64,000 nucleotides of DNA from Pseudomonas saxonica (GCF_007858365.1 NZ_VFIO01000001.1:186001-250000); one strand, 5' to 3'. Positions 1-8,830 are shown, counted from the first letter of the stretch. Made by a program: numbers and translations. Notes: generated by a model from the sequence alone, not told the origin.

Positions 1-711
1 GGTCAGGCTCTTCATCATGTACGGCGCCGCGCTTAACACGACGCGACCGAAACTGCGCTGGAAGCGCGCCCAGGCGCCCTCACCGGTTTTATGGGTCAAG
101 TAGAGGCCGCCATCATCCAGCCGCACGATACCGGCCACCACACCGTACACACCGATGGTCATGACAATCGCAATGCCTGACATCACCACCACTTGTTGAA
201 TCAGTGGTGAATCCGCCACGGTGCCCAGCGTGATAGCAATGATTTCAGCCGAGAGGATAAAGTCAGTGCGAATGGCGCCCTTGATTTTATCTTTCTCAAA
301 CGCCACCACATCGACCTCGGCATTGGCCAGAGCTTCCTGTCTGGCTTTGCGCTTCGCTTGAGTGTCGTCCTGACTGTGCAGAAACTTGTGCGCCAGCTTT
401 TCAAACCCTTCGAAACACAGATACGCACCGCCCACCATCAGCAACGGCGTCACTGCCCACGGAATGAAGGCACTGATCGCCAACGCCGCAGGCACCAGAA
501 TCAGCTTGTTGCGAAACGAGCCTTTGGCCACTGCCCACACCACCGGCAGCTCGCGATCAGCCCGTACTCCAGAAACCTGCTGCGCATTGAGTGCAAGGTC
601 ATCACCGAGCACCCCAGCGGTCTTTTTGGCGGCCATTTTGGTCATCAGTGCGACGTCATCGAGAACGGCGGCGATATCGTCGAGCAACATCAGCAAACTA
701 CTGCCAGCCAT
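1..711 (-). CDS. DUF808 (YedI-like) inner-membrane protein, 3'-truncated by window edge
   Basis: The N-terminal 237 codons are visible; the C-terminus lies beyond position 1. The protein starts [19 protein letters not shown] and carries alternating hydrophobic segments (for example around [11 protein letters not shown] and [17 protein letters not shown]), which fits the DUF808/YedI family of predicted inner-membrane proteins of unknown function. The chosen ATG has an AAGGA ribosome-binding site about 10 nt upstream. It is divergent from the TetR gene at 845, with about 130 bp between them, so that gap should hold both promoters; I see no clear operator there. The family assignment is confident, the function is unknown. 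Confidence 0.8.
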   Translation of the reverse strand, partial: MAGSSLLMLLDDIAAVLDDVALMTKMAAKKTAGVLGDDLALNAQQVSGVRADRELPVVWAVAKGSFRNKLILVPAALAISAFIPWAVTPLLMVGGAYLCFEGFEKLAHKFLHSQDDTQAKRKARQEALANAEVDVVAFEKDKIKGAIRTDFILSAEIIAITLGTVADSPLIQQVVVMSGIAIVMTIGVYGVVAGIVRLDDGGLYLTHKTGEGAWARFQRSFGRVVLSAAPYMMKSLT

Positions 712-844
712 GAAAGGGTATTCCTTGAGGGTTGAATTACTCCAAGCATAGCGCGTAAGCACCGCCGAGCTGCAATCTTGAGCCGCTCACAGGCCCGGTG
801 CTACCATGCCCGACCGCCCGAGCCGGCAAGGAAAGTCCCGTTTT

Positions 845-1450
845 ATGAGCAGCATCCGTGAACGTAATAAGCACCTGATTTTGCGAGCCGCCAGCGAAGA
901 GTTCGCTGACAAGGGTTTCGCCGCGAGCAAAACCAGCGACATCGCCGCCAAGGCCGGTGTACCCAAGCCCAATGTTTATTACTACTTCAAGTCCAAGGAA
1001 AACCTCTACCGCGAAGTGCTTGAAAGCATTATCGAGCCGATACTGCGCGTGTCGACGCCGTTCAATGCCGACGGCGAGCCCAATGAAGTGCTGAGCAACT
1101 ACATTCGCTCAAAAATCATGATTTCCCGCGACCTGCCGTTTGCCTCAAAAGTGTTCGCCAGCGAAATCATGCACGGCGCACCGCACCTGAGCGAAACCCA
1201 AGTGGAGTTGCTCAACGCCCAGGCCAAACACAACATCGAATGCATCCAGACCTGGATCGATCGCGGCCAGATCGCCCCGATAGACCCCCATCACCTGATG
1301 TTCAGCATCTGGGCGGCGACGCAGACCTATGCCGACTTCGACTGGCAAATCTCCGCCATCACCGGCAAGGCCAAACTCGACGACAGCGATTACGAAGCGG
1401 CAACACAAACGATCATCCGCCTCGTGCTCAAAGGCTGTGCGCCGGACTAA
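845..1450 (+). CDS. TetR/AcrR family transcriptional regulator, RutR-like
   Basis: This 201-residue protein has an N-terminal helix-turn-helix (residues about 10-55; SDIAAKAGVPKPNVYYYFKS is the typical TetR recognition region). Its all-alpha C-terminal half resembles the YcdC/RutR ligand domain (motifs SKVFASEIMHGAP and IWAATQTYADFDWQI). RutR of E. coli senses uracil/thymine; whether this protein binds a pyrimidine is inference. The start at 845 was preferred over 806 because AAGGAAAG lies about 10 nt upstream and because family members begin near this point. It is followed by a REPIN and then the convergent HbpS-like gene. The target is not evident from the sequence. Confidence 0.8.
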   Translation: MSSIRERNKHLILRAASEEFADKGFAASKTSDIAAKAGVPKPNVYYYFKSKENLYREVLESIIEPILRVSTPFNADGEPNEVLSNYIRSKIMISRDLPFASKVFASEIMHGAPHLSETQVELLNAQAKHNIECIQTWIDRGQIAPIDPHHLMFSIWAATQTYADFDWQISAITGKAKLDDSDYEAATQTIIRLVLKGCAPD

Positions 1451-1476
1451 AAGCCTCCCACGCTCCGTAGCAGCTG

Positions 1477-1597
1477 CCGCAGGCTGCGATCGGCCGCGAA
1501 GCGGTCGTAAAATCAGCGTTCAGGGCGTATCAGGCACACCGCAGGTTCTGGTTTACGACTGCTACGCAGCCGAACGCAGCCTGCGGCAGCTGCTACG
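1477..1597. repeat. REPIN (inverted pair of REP sequences), copy 1
   Basis: GTAGCAGCTGCCGCAGGC at the left end is matched by its inverse complement GCCTGCGGCAGCTGCTAC at the right end, with about 80 bp between them. The copy sits between the converging 3' ends of the TetR gene and the HbpS-like gene. Related pairs occur at 12252, 21560, 30655 and 44030. This is the arrangement of Pseudomonas REPINs, which are non-autonomous elements mobilised by a RAYT transposase encoded elsewhere. Confidence 0.8.
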
Positions 1598-1607
1598 GGT
1601 TGCGGTG

Positions 1608-2048
1608 CTAAGCCACTACACCCGCATCGGCGCGCAAGCCTTGGGCTTCAACCGCGCTGATTGCGCACTGTTCGTCAATGTCCGACGTATCGCCGCTAAT
1701 GCCCACCGCACCCAACACATTACCGGCCTCATCGAGGATCAACACCCCGCCCGGCACCGGCACAATATCGCCGCGCCCCATGCCATTGAGTGCCGCGTAA
1801 AAAGACGGTCGTTGCTGCGCATCCAGTGCCAGCAAACGCGACCCCTTGCCCAACGCAATGGCACCCCACGCCTTGCCAATCGCAATACTGGGTCGCAACA
1901 GACTGGCACCATCCTCGCGCTGCAACGCCAACAAATACCCGCTGCTGTCGAGCACCGCAACGGTCAATGGCGCAGCGTTTATCTGACGTGCTGCGCTCAG
2001 TGCCTGCGCGGTCAGGTTTAAAGCGACTTTCAAGGTTAAAGCACTCAT
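1608..2048 (-). CDS. HbpS/GlcG family (DUF336) heme-binding-like protein
   Basis: This 146-residue protein matches the GlcG/HbpS-like family. It has a Leu/Ala-rich first helix, the core phrase VAVLDSSGYLLALQREDGA, and the closing region PVPGGVLILDEAGNVLGAVG typical of the domain. Members are small cytosolic or secreted proteins; some bind heme or cobalamin, and many sit beside glycolate, glyoxylate or propanediol genes with no fixed function. No signal peptide is seen. It is transcribed divergently from gcl, and an operator palindrome identical to that of gcl lies 91 bp upstream of its start, so it is probably co-regulated with glyoxylate carboligase. Confidence 0.8.
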   Translation of the reverse strand: MSALTLKVALNLTAQALSAARQINAAPLTVAVLDSSGYLLALQREDGASLLRPSIAIGKAWGAIALGKGSRLLALDAQQRPSFYAALNGMGRGDIVPVPGGVLILDEAGNVLGAVGISGDTSDIDEQCAISAVEAQGLRADAGVVA

Positions 2049-2138
2049 GGTTGCCGTCCTTATGGTGTTATTGGAAAGCCTTTAGGCGCCTGCTGGCAGG
2101 CCATCAATACAGCCAATAGAACACAATAATAATGTGCT

Positions 2139-2148
2139 TTGTATACAA
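2139..2148. promoter_or_regulatory. Predicted GntR/FCD-type operator, HbpS-like gene side
   Basis: The perfect 10-bp palindrome TTGTATACAA lies in the 266-bp divergent region between the HbpS-like gene and gcl. It fits the TNGTNNACNA pattern recognised by FadR/FCD-type GntR regulators. An identical copy lies at 2279. The regulator GclR of P. putida is, from memory, of the GntR class and represses gcl, so a GclR orthologue encoded outside the window is the best candidate. Confidence 0.6.
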
Positions 2149-2234
2149 TTTTTAACATTCAAAAAGCTTATAAACGCACCAAACCTTGAAATACAGGGCC
2201 TTCAAGCGTTCATTCAAGTCTTCAATAAAACTCA

Positions 2235-2264
2235 TTGACCTCTTGCCGCGAGGATGAATACACT
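2235..2264 (+). promoter_or_regulatory. Candidate sigma-70 promoter of gcl
   Basis: A TTGACC -35 element (2235-2240) and a TACACT -10 element (2259-2264) are separated by 18 bp. Transcription would start near 2271, placing the TTGTATACAA operator at about +8 to +18, a good position for repression. The -10 match is 4 of 6, so this is a moderate prediction. Confidence 0.4.
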
Positions 2265-2278
2265 CGCCACACAGCCAC

Positions 2279-2288
2279 TTGTATACAA
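2279..2288. promoter_or_regulatory. Predicted GntR/FCD-type operator, gcl side
   Basis: This is a second exact copy of TTGTATACAA, 26 bp upstream of the gcl ATG and just downstream of the predicted -10. Having the same 10-mer on both flanks of the divergent region, 140 bp apart, suggests one regulator controls both directions, possibly with looping. Confidence 0.65.
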
Positions 2289-2314
2289 TTACAAAACGTA
2301 AGAGGCACAAAGCA

Positions 2315-4090
2315 ATGAGCAAAATGAGAGCAATCGAAGCCGCCGTTTTGGTGATGCGTCGCGAAGGTGTCAATACCGCATTCGGTATCCCCGGCGCCGC
2401 CATTAACCCGCTGTACTCAGCCCTGCAAAAGGTGGGCGGTATCGATCACGTCCTTGCTCGCCACGTGGAAGGCGCCTCGCACATGGCCGAGGGCTACACC
2501 CGTACCAAGGCCGGTAACATTGGTGTGTGCATCGGCACCTCCGGCCCGGCCGGCACAGACATGGTGACCGGTCTTTACAGTGCCTCGGCCGACTCGATCC
2601 CGATTTTGTGCATCACCGGCCAGGCACCACGGGCACGGATGCACAAAGAAGATTTTCAGGCGGTCGACATCACCAGCATCGTAAAACCGGTCACCAAGTG
2701 GGCAACCACCGTGCTGGAGCCAGGCCAGGTGCCGTATGCCTTCCAGAAAGCCTTTTATGAAATGCGTTCCGGACGCCCCGGCCCGGTACTCATCGACCTG
2801 CCCTTTGATGTGCAAATGGCAGAAATCGAATTCGATATCGACGCCTACGAGCCCCTGCCCCTGGCTAAACCCAGTGCGACTCGCGTGCAAGTGGAAAAAG
2901 CCCTGGCCATGCTTGATCAGGCCGAACGGCCGCTACTGGTCAGCGGCGGTGGCGTGATCAATGCAGATGCCAGTGAACGGCTGGTGGAGTTTGCCGAGCT
3001 GACCGGCATCCCGGTGATCCCGACTCTGATGGGCTGGGGCACGATCCCCGATGATCACCCGCTGATGGTCGGCATGGTCGGCCTGCAAACCTCGCACCGT
3101 TACGGCAACGCTACCCTGCTCAAGTCCGACGTGGTGCTGGGCATCGGCAACCGCTGGGCCAACCGTCACACTGGTTCGGTGGAGGTGTACACCGAAGGCC
3201 GCACGTTTATCCATGTCGACATTGAGCCAACCCAAATTGGCCGGGTGTTCACCCCCGATCTGGGCATTGTGTCCGACGCGGGCGCTGCCCTTGATATGTT
3301 CCTGCAAGTTGCTCGTGAATGGAAAGCCGCTGGCAAATTGAAAAACCGCAGCGCCTGGCTGCAAGACTGCCAGCAACGCAAGGCGACCCTGCACCGCAAG
3401 ACTCACTTCGACAACGTGCCGGTCAAACCGCAGCGCGTGTATGAAGAAATGAATCAGGTGTTCGGCAAAGACACGTGCTACGTCAGCACCATCGGTTTGT
3501 CGCAGATTGCCGGTGCGCAATTCCTGCACGTCTACAAACCGCGCCACTGGATCAACTGTGGTCAGGCCGGCCCGCTGGGCTGGACCATCCCGGCCGCGCT
3601 GGGGGTGGTCAAGGCCGACCCGGAGCGCAATGTCGTGGCCCTTTCGGGGGACTATGACTTTCAGTTCATGATCGAAGAACTGGCCGTAGGTGCGCAATTC
3701 AACCTGCCCTACATCCACGTCGTGGTGAACAACTCCTACCTGGGTTTGATCCGTCAGGCACAGCGCGGTTTTGAAATGGATTACTGCGTGCAATTGTCTT
3801 TCGACAACCTCAACGCACCGGAACTGAATGGCTATGGTGTCGACCACGTGGCCGTTGCCCAGGGCTTGGGCTGTAAGGCACTGCGCGTATTCGAGCCGGG
3901 GCAGATCCAGCCTGCATTGCGCCAGGCTCAGGCGCTGATCAAAGAGTTCCGCGTGCCGGTGGTGGTCGAAATCATTCTGGAACGCGTGACCAATATTTCG
4001 ATGGGCACTGAAATTAACGCCGTTAATGAGTTTGAAGACCTGGCGCTGGTGGGTAACGATGCACCCACCGCCATTTCGATGCTGGATTAA
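2315..4090 (+). CDS. gcl: Glyoxylate carboligase (tartronate-semialdehyde synthase)
   Basis: Gcl condenses two glyoxylate molecules into tartronate semialdehyde with release of CO2, using thiamine diphosphate and FAD. The 591-residue length matches E. coli Gcl closely. The protein carries the Gcl-specific RHVEGA motif with Val51 in place of the usual catalytic glutamate of ThDP enzymes. It also has the FAD/ThDP-family phrases [10 protein letters not shown] and [19 protein letters not shown], and the ThDP motif starting GDYDF and ending VVNNSYLG near residues 455-485. The start at 2315 was chosen over an upstream TTG because AAGAGG precedes it and [10 protein letters not shown] aligns with known Gcl N-termini. 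It is first in gcl-hyi-glxR and probably repressed through TTGTATACAA. Confidence 0.96.
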   Translation: MSKMRAIEAAVLVMRREGVNTAFGIPGAAINPLYSALQKVGGIDHVLARHVEGASHMAEGYTRTKAGNIGVCIGTSGPAGTDMVTGLYSASADSIPILCITGQAPRARMHKEDFQAVDITSIVKPVTKWATTVLEPGQVPYAFQKAFYEMRSGRPGPVLIDLPFDVQMAEIEFDIDAYEPLPLAKPSATRVQVEKALAMLDQAERPLLVSGGGVINADASERLVEFAELTGIPVIPTLMGWGTIPDDHPLMVGMVGLQTSHRYGNATLLKSDVVLGIGNRWANRHTGSVEVYTEGRTFIHVDIEPTQIGRVFTPDLGIVSDAGAALDMFLQVAREWKAAGKLKNRSAWLQDCQQRKATLHRKTHFDNVPVKPQRVYEEMNQVFGKDTCYVSTIGLSQIAGAQFLHVYKPRHWINCGQAGPLGWTIPAALGVVKADPERNVVALSGDYDFQFMIEELAVGAQFNLPYIHVVVNNSYLGLIRQAQRGFEMDYCVQLSFDNLNAPELNGYGVDHVAVAQGLGCKALRVFEPGQIQPALRQAQALIKEFRVPVVVEIILERVTNISMGTEINAVNEFEDLALVGNDAPTAISMLD

Positions 4091-4107
4091 TCAATCGCCC
4101 ATACCCA

Positions 4108-4128
4108 CCCTCTCCCGGCGGGAGAGGG
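4108..4128. repeat. Single ccctctccc/gggagaggg palindrome inside the gcl-hyi gap
   Basis: CCCTCTCCC and GGGAGAGGG form a 9-bp perfect stem with a 3-nt loop in the 56-bp space between gcl and hyi. It is the core of the repeat family also found at 36054, 53901 and 62778. Here it lies inside a transcription unit, where it could slow 3' decay or cause partial termination between gcl and hyi. Confidence 0.7.
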
Positions 4129-4146
4129 ACAAAGCAGGAGTTCACC

Positions 4147-4929
4147 ATGCCGCGTTTTGCCGCCAACCTGTCCATGCTGTTCACCGAACAGGATTTCCTT
4201 GTCCGTTTTCAAGCGGCTGCCAACGCCGGTTTCCACGGCGTCGAATACCTGTTCCCTTACGACTACAGCTCTGCCGAGATCAAGGCGCAGCTGGAAGCCA
4301 ATAAACTGACCCAAGTGCTGTTCAACCTGCCGGCCGGAGACTGGGCCAAAGGCGAGCGCGGGATTGCCTGCCACCCGGATCGGGTTGAAGAATTCCGTGC
4401 CGGGGTCGATCTGGCCATCGCCTACGCCCAAGTTCTGGGCAATGAGCAAATCAACTGCCTGGCGGGCATTCGGCCACAAGGTGTGGACGACGCTACCGTC
4501 GAAAACACTTTCGTCGCCAACCTCAAATACGCCGCCGACAAGTTGCAGGCCGTGGGCATCAAGTTGGTCATGGAAGCCATCAATACCCTCGACATTCCCG
4601 GCTTCTACCTGAACAACACCCGTCAGGCGCTGGCGATACAGGACAAGGTCGGCAGCGCCAACCTGTTCCTGCAATACGACATCTATCACATGCAAATCAT
4701 GGAAGGTGATCTGGCCCGCACGATGCAAACCCACCTGGCGCAAATCAACCATATCCAACTGGCCGACAACCCTGGCCGTCACGAACCGGGCACGGGTGAA
4801 ATCAACTACCGCTTCCTGTTCGACCACCTCGATCGCATTGGCTATCAGGGCTGGGTGGGCTGTGAATATAAACCGCTGACCAGTACTGAAGCGGGCCTTG
4901 GCTGGCTCAAAACCCATAACGCGGTTTAA
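4147..4929 (+). CDS. hyi: Hydroxypyruvate isomerase
   Basis: Hyi interconverts hydroxypyruvate and tartronate semialdehyde in the glycerate pathway downstream of Gcl. The 260-residue protein has the xylose-isomerase-like TIM-barrel pattern: the N-terminal MPRFAANLSMLF, the FHGVEYLFPYD phrase, and two candidate metal/catalytic glutamates in KLVMEAINT (about residue 143) and VGCEYKP (about 240). An AGGAG ribosome-binding site stands 7 nt before the ATG. It follows gcl by 56 bp, with a repeat palindrome between, and precedes glxR by 38 bp. Confidence 0.94.
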   Translation: MPRFAANLSMLFTEQDFLVRFQAAANAGFHGVEYLFPYDYSSAEIKAQLEANKLTQVLFNLPAGDWAKGERGIACHPDRVEEFRAGVDLAIAYAQVLGNEQINCLAGIRPQGVDDATVENTFVANLKYAADKLQAVGIKLVMEAINTLDIPGFYLNNTRQALAIQDKVGSANLFLQYDIYHMQIMEGDLARTMQTHLAQINHIQLADNPGRHEPGTGEINYRFLFDHLDRIGYQGWVGCEYKPLTSTEAGLGWLKTHNAV

Positions 4930-4967
4930 CGGCGCGCCAACACTCAATAAAAACAAGAGGACTTGTC

Positions 4968-5858
4968 ATGGCTAAAATCGGATTTATCGGCACCGGGATC
5001 ATGGGTTCACCTATGGCCAGCAACCTGCAAAAGGCCGGGCACAGCCTGTTCCTGTCGACCCATCACGGCGCCGCCCCCACCGATCTGCTGGCCGCAGGCG
5101 CCGTGGCGCTGGCCAGCCCCAAAGAAGTGGCTCAGGAAGCCGAGTTCATCATCGTCATGGTGCCTGATACCCCGCAGGTCGAAGATGTATTGTTCCGTGA
5201 GGACGGTATCGCCGCGGGCTTGAGCCCGAACAAAGTAGTGATCGACATGAGTTCGATCTCACCTACCGCCACCAAAGCCTTTGCTGAAAAAATCAACGCT
5301 AAAAACGCTCAATACCTCGACGCACCGGTATCGGGTGGTGAAGTAGGCGCCAAGGCTGGCACCCTGAGCATCATGGTCGGCGGCGACGAAAAAACCTTCG
5401 AACGCGCCTTGCCTCTGCTGCAAAGCATGGGCAAGAACATCACCCTGGTCGGCGGCAATGGCGACGGCCAAACCGCAAAAGTGGCCAATCAAATCATCGT
5501 CGCCCTGAACATTCAGGCGGTGGCTGAGGCCTTGGTCTTCGCGGCAAAAAACGGGGCTGATCCGGCCAAAGTTCGTGAAGCCTTAATGGGTGGCTTTGCT
5601 TCCTCCAAAATTCTCGAAGTGCATGGCGAACGCATGATCAAAGGCACCTTTGATCCGGGTTTCCGCATCAGCCTGCACCAGAAGGACCTCAACCTGGCAC
5701 TGGCTGGCGCACGCGAACTGGGGATCAACCTGCCCAACACGGCGAACGCGCAACAAGTCTTCAGCACCTGCGCGGCGCTGGGCGGCAGCAACTGGGATCA
5801 CTCGGCGCTGATCAAAGGCCTGGAACACATGGCCAACTTCTCGATTCGCGACGAGTAA
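4968..5858 (+). CDS. glxR: 2-hydroxy-3-oxopropionate (tartronate semialdehyde) reductase
   Basis: GlxR reduces tartronate semialdehyde to D-glycerate with NAD(P)H and completes the Gcl route from glyoxylate. The 296-residue protein belongs to the beta-hydroxyacid dehydrogenase family. It shows the nucleotide-binding GFIGTGIMGSPMASNL at the N-terminus, the substrate motif DAPVSGGEVGAKAGTLSIM near residue 120, and the catalytic-lysine segment GDGQTAKVANQIIV near residue 170. An AGAGGAC site precedes the ATG. In P. putida ttuD and pykF follow glxR; here a REP sequence and a urea transporter come next, so glycerate must be phosphorylated by a kinase encoded elsewhere. Confidence 0.94.
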   Translation: MAKIGFIGTGIMGSPMASNLQKAGHSLFLSTHHGAAPTDLLAAGAVALASPKEVAQEAEFIIVMVPDTPQVEDVLFREDGIAAGLSPNKVVIDMSSISPTATKAFAEKINAKNAQYLDAPVSGGEVGAKAGTLSIMVGGDEKTFERALPLLQSMGKNITLVGGNGDGQTAKVANQIIVALNIQAVAEALVFAAKNGADPAKVREALMGGFASSKILEVHGERMIKGTFDPGFRISLHQKDLNLALAGARELGINLPNTANAQQVFSTCAALGGSNWDHSALIKGLEHMANFSIRDE

Positions 5859-5872
5859 CACCCGCACAACCT

Positions 5873-5920
5873 GTAGCCGCTGACGAGGCACGAAGACTGC
5901 GATGGGCTGCGAAGCGGCCC
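5873..5920. repeat. Single REP sequence downstream of glxR
   Basis: GTAGCCGCTGACGAGGCACG followed by a GC-rich stem (GGGCTGCGAAGCGGCCC) is a diverged solitary member of the REPIN family seen at 1477. It lies between glxR and the urea transporter gene. The second, inverted copy is missing. Confidence 0.65.
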
Positions 5921-5969
5921 TTTGCGCGGTGTTCGTCCCCTGCCCGCACGCGTCCCCAGAGTAGCCACC

Positions 5970-6854
5970 ATGAACTCCCCTTCCCTCGGTCAACACTGCC
6001 CTGACTGGGCCACCGCCCTGTGCGCGGGGTTTGCCCAAATTTTCCTGCAACGCCAGCCGTTGTGCGGCGTGTTGTGCTTGCTGGCAATTGTGACTTGCGC
6101 CCCCTCGCTGCTGGGTGGCGCGCTGTTGGGCGGTGTTGCCGGGCTACTCACCGCGCAGCGCCGCGACTACCCCAAAGCGCAACGACAGGCCGGCCTCTAC
6201 AGTTACAACGGCATATTGTTGGGGCTGTTACTGAGCTATCACTTTGAATGGTCGGCCCTGCTGCCCCTGCTGATCATCGCCAGTGCCGGCATCAGCAGCA
6301 TCCTGATTCATCACTGGCTCAAGCACGCGAACACCCCCTACACCGCGCCTTTTATCGGTATCGGCTGGGGGCTGCTCTACCTCGACAGCGCGCCAGCTTC
6401 AGGGGTTTCCCAAGAACAGCTGATGACCGGCCTGACGCTGGCTCACGCCCTGTTCAGCGGTATCGCTCAAGTCATGCTGTTGGATCACCCGTTGGCCGGG
6501 GTGTTGATTGTGCTCGGCCTGTGGCTGAGTAACTGGCGAGCCGCCGTATGGGCACTGACCGGCTCATTGGCCGGGTTGCTGTGCGCGCTCTGGCAACACG
6601 ACACACAAACCGCCTTGAGTGGCCTGGCCGGTTACAACCCGGCGCTGGCTGCGCTGGCCCTGAGCCAACAGTCACGACGCATCTGGCTGCCGCTGCTGGG
6701 CATTATCGCCAGTCTGCTGATAACACCGGCACTGATCGCCCTTGGCCTGCCTCTGCTGACCGCCCCTTTTGTGCTGGGATGCTGGCTGGTGCTCGCCTGC
6801 CTGCGCCTGTTTGTCCCCTCGAACAAGCAATCCGGGTTGCGCATTGAGCGCTAA
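5970..6854 (+). CDS. Urea transporter (UT/SLC14 family)
   Basis: This 294-residue, strongly hydrophobic protein has the two-fold repeat of UT-family urea channels. LYSYNGILLGLLLSY in the first half and GLAGYNPALAALAL in the second correspond to the duplicated FNG/FNxxL motifs, and TAPFVLGCWLVL matches the LxxPF signature near the C-terminus. About 10 membrane segments can be read. The ATG at 5970 was preferred over 5922 because the latter would translate the REP border; the Shine-Dalgarno is weak. Its place behind gcl-hyi-glxR suggests a link to ureide breakdown, which yields glyoxylate and urea. Confidence 0.85.
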   Translation: MNSPSLGQHCPDWATALCAGFAQIFLQRQPLCGVLCLLAIVTCAPSLLGGALLGGVAGLLTAQRRDYPKAQRQAGLYSYNGILLGLLLSYHFEWSALLPLLIIASAGISSILIHHWLKHANTPYTAPFIGIGWGLLYLDSAPASGVSQEQLMTGLTLAHALFSGIAQVMLLDHPLAGVLIVLGLWLSNWRAAVWALTGSLAGLLCALWQHDTQTALSGLAGYNPALAALALSQQSRRIWLPLLGIIASLLITPALIALGLPLLTAPFVLGCWLVLACLRLFVPSNKQSGLRIER

Positions 6855-6893
6855 TCCCTGACTCTGCTGGGATTGGGGATTAGAGCAACCTGC

Positions 6894-7715
6894 ATGAACA
6901 ATCAAGATTGGCGCCAACGCCTCTACGTGATGGTGTTTCAAACCGACACCGCGGCCGGACGCCGCTTCGACAAGACACTGTTACTGATCATCCTGTGCAG
7001 CCTGGTGATCGTCGTACTCGACAGTATCGACAGCATTCACCGCAACTACGCCCATGCGCTGGCCTATATCGAATGGGGCTTCACCTTTGTCTTTGCGGTG
7101 GAGTATGGCCTGCGCCTGTACTGCTCGCCCAAACCCTTGCGCTATGCCTTCAGCTTCTATGGGTTGGTGGACCTGCTGGCCATCTTGCCGGGGATTCTGG
7201 CGATCTATTACAGCGACGCGCAGTACCTGCTGATTATTCGCATCATCCGTATGCTGCGCATCTTCAGGGTGCTCAAGCTGGTGCCCTATTTGAGCCAGGC
7301 CAATTACCTGCTCTCGGCCTTGCGCGGCAGCAAACAGAAAATCGTCGTATTTCTGGTCAGCGTCTGCACCCTGGTCACGGTGTTTGGTACGTTGATGTAT
7401 GTAGTCGAAGGCCCGGAACATGGCTTCACCAGCATCCCGGTGAGCATCTATTGGGCCATCGTGACCCTGACCACCGTGGGATACGGCGATATCGTGCCCA
7501 AAACCGTCATCGGGCAAATCATCTCGGCCATGGTGATGATCACCGGCTATTCGATCATCGCCGTACCCACCGGGATTTTCACGGCCGAGTTGAGCAACGC
7601 CATGCGCGGCGAGAAACTCGAACACGATTGCCCCACCTGCAAGAAGAACCGCCACGAATCCTCGGCTTCCTTTTGCTCGCGCTGCGGTAATGCGTTATTT
7701 ACTAAAAACGTATAA
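6894..7715 (+). CDS. Voltage-gated-type potassium channel with C-terminal zinc ribbon
   Basis: This 273-residue ion transporter has six predicted membrane segments. An S4-like helix with regularly spaced arginines and one lysine (IIRIIRMLRIFRVLKLVPYL) lies near residues 115-135, and the K+ selectivity filter TLTTVGYGD near 195. After the pore helix it ends with a short tail bearing two cysteine pairs (CPTCKKN and CSRCGN), which looks like a zinc ribbon. The family (Ion_trans) is clear; gating and physiological role are unknown. The start at 6894 fits the length of relatives. It stands alone between the urea transporter and sbp. Confidence 0.85.
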   Translation: MNNQDWRQRLYVMVFQTDTAAGRRFDKTLLLIILCSLVIVVLDSIDSIHRNYAHALAYIEWGFTFVFAVEYGLRLYCSPKPLRYAFSFYGLVDLLAILPGILAIYYSDAQYLLIIRIIRMLRIFRVLKLVPYLSQANYLLSALRGSKQKIVVFLVSVCTLVTVFGTLMYVVEGPEHGFTSIPVSIYWAIVTLTTVGYGDIVPKTVIGQIISAMVMITGYSIIAVPTGIFTAELSNAMRGEKLEHDCPTCKKNRHESSASFCSRCGNALFTKNV

Positions 7716-7808
7716 CCAAAGTGCTTTTTAATCTTTTAAGGACTATGCGCCAGCCGCTATAGTCGCTGGCAAAGTGCCCCTATTGCTCCCTATAACAAGG
7801 ACTACGCA

Positions 7809-8813
7809 GTGAAAAAACTCTTTACCGCCTCCATTCTGGCCGCTGGCCTGGCTCTGGGTGCAGTTGCCCATGCTGCACAGCCACCTTTGCTGAACGTGTC
7901 CTACGACGTCATGCGCGACTTCTATAAAGACTACAACCCCGCCTTCCAGAAGCACTGGGAAGCCGAACACAAAGGCGACAAACAAAACATCCAGATGTCC
8001 TTTGGCGGTTCCAGCAAACAAGCACGTTCGGTGATCGACGGCCTGCCGGCCGACGTGATTACCATGAACATGGCCACCGACATCAATGCCCTGGCCGATA
8101 ACGGCAAACTGGTGCCAGATAACTGGGTCACCCGCCTGCCGAACAACAGCGCACCGTTCACCTCGGCCACCGTGTTTATCGTGCGCAAAGGCAACCCTAA
8201 AGGATTGAACGACTGGCCCGACCTGCTCAAGGATGGCGTGCAAGTGATCGTCCCAAACCCGAAAACATCGGGAAATGGCCGCTACACCTTCCTCTCGGCG
8301 TGGGGCTATGTGCTTAAAAACGGTGGCGACGAGACCAAGGCCAAAGACTTCGTGGCCAAACTGTTCAAACAGGCACCAGTGCTGGATACCGGCGGCCGTG
8401 CTGCCACCACCACCTTTATGACTAACCAGATTGGCGATGTACTGGTGACCTTTGAGAACGAAGCGGAAATGATCGCCCGTGAGTTCGGTCGTGATCAGTT
8501 CGAAGTGATCTACCCAAGCGTTTCGGCTGAAGCCGAGCCGCCGGTGACCGTGGTCGACAAAGTGGTCGACAAAAAGGGCACACGTGAAGTGGCAGAGGCG
8601 TACCTGAAATACCTGTGGTCGCCAGAAGGTCAGGAAATTGCCGCGAACAACTACCTGCGTCCACGAGACCCGGCAGTGCTGGCGAAATATAACGATCGCT
8701 TCCCGAAAGTCGACTTCCTGTCGGTAGAGAAAACCTTCGGTGACTGGCGCGACGTGCAGAAGAAATACTTCAACGATGGCGGCGTGTTCGATCAGATTTA
8801 CAACGGGCAATAA
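7809..8813 (+). CDS. sbp: Sulfate/thiosulfate ABC transporter periplasmic binding protein
   Basis: This 334-residue protein begins with a Sec signal peptide (MKKLFTASILAAGLALGAVAHAA, cut before QPPLLNVSYD) and then has the sulfate-binding-protein hallmarks: NVSYDVMRDFYKDYN, SFGGSSKQARSVIDGLPADV and PNPKTSGNGRYTFL. It would deliver sulfate to CysTWA in the inner membrane. The GTG start is favoured by an AAGGA site 7 nt upstream and by the intact signal peptide. No cysT, cysW or cysA follows; the next gene is topB. It is therefore an orphan binding protein or a second copy, probably under CysB control, although I cannot point to a defined CysB site. Confidence 0.9.
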   Translation: MKKLFTASILAAGLALGAVAHAAQPPLLNVSYDVMRDFYKDYNPAFQKHWEAEHKGDKQNIQMSFGGSSKQARSVIDGLPADVITMNMATDINALADNGKLVPDNWVTRLPNNSAPFTSATVFIVRKGNPKGLNDWPDLLKDGVQVIVPNPKTSGNGRYTFLSAWGYVLKNGGDETKAKDFVAKLFKQAPVLDTGGRAATTTFMTNQIGDVLVTFENEAEMIAREFGRDQFEVIYPSVSAEAEPPVTVVDKVVDKKGTREVAEAYLKYLWSPEGQEIAANNYLRPRDPAVLAKYNDRFPKVDFLSVEKTFGDWRDVQKKYFNDGGVFDQIYNGQ

Positions 8814-8830
8814 TCCAAAAACCCGCACAC

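Noticed and set aside
1477..1597. Inverted repeats considered as a CRISPR or attachment site
   Set aside because: The same paired structure recurs at five intergenic places with REP-like arms; there is no spacer array and no integrase.
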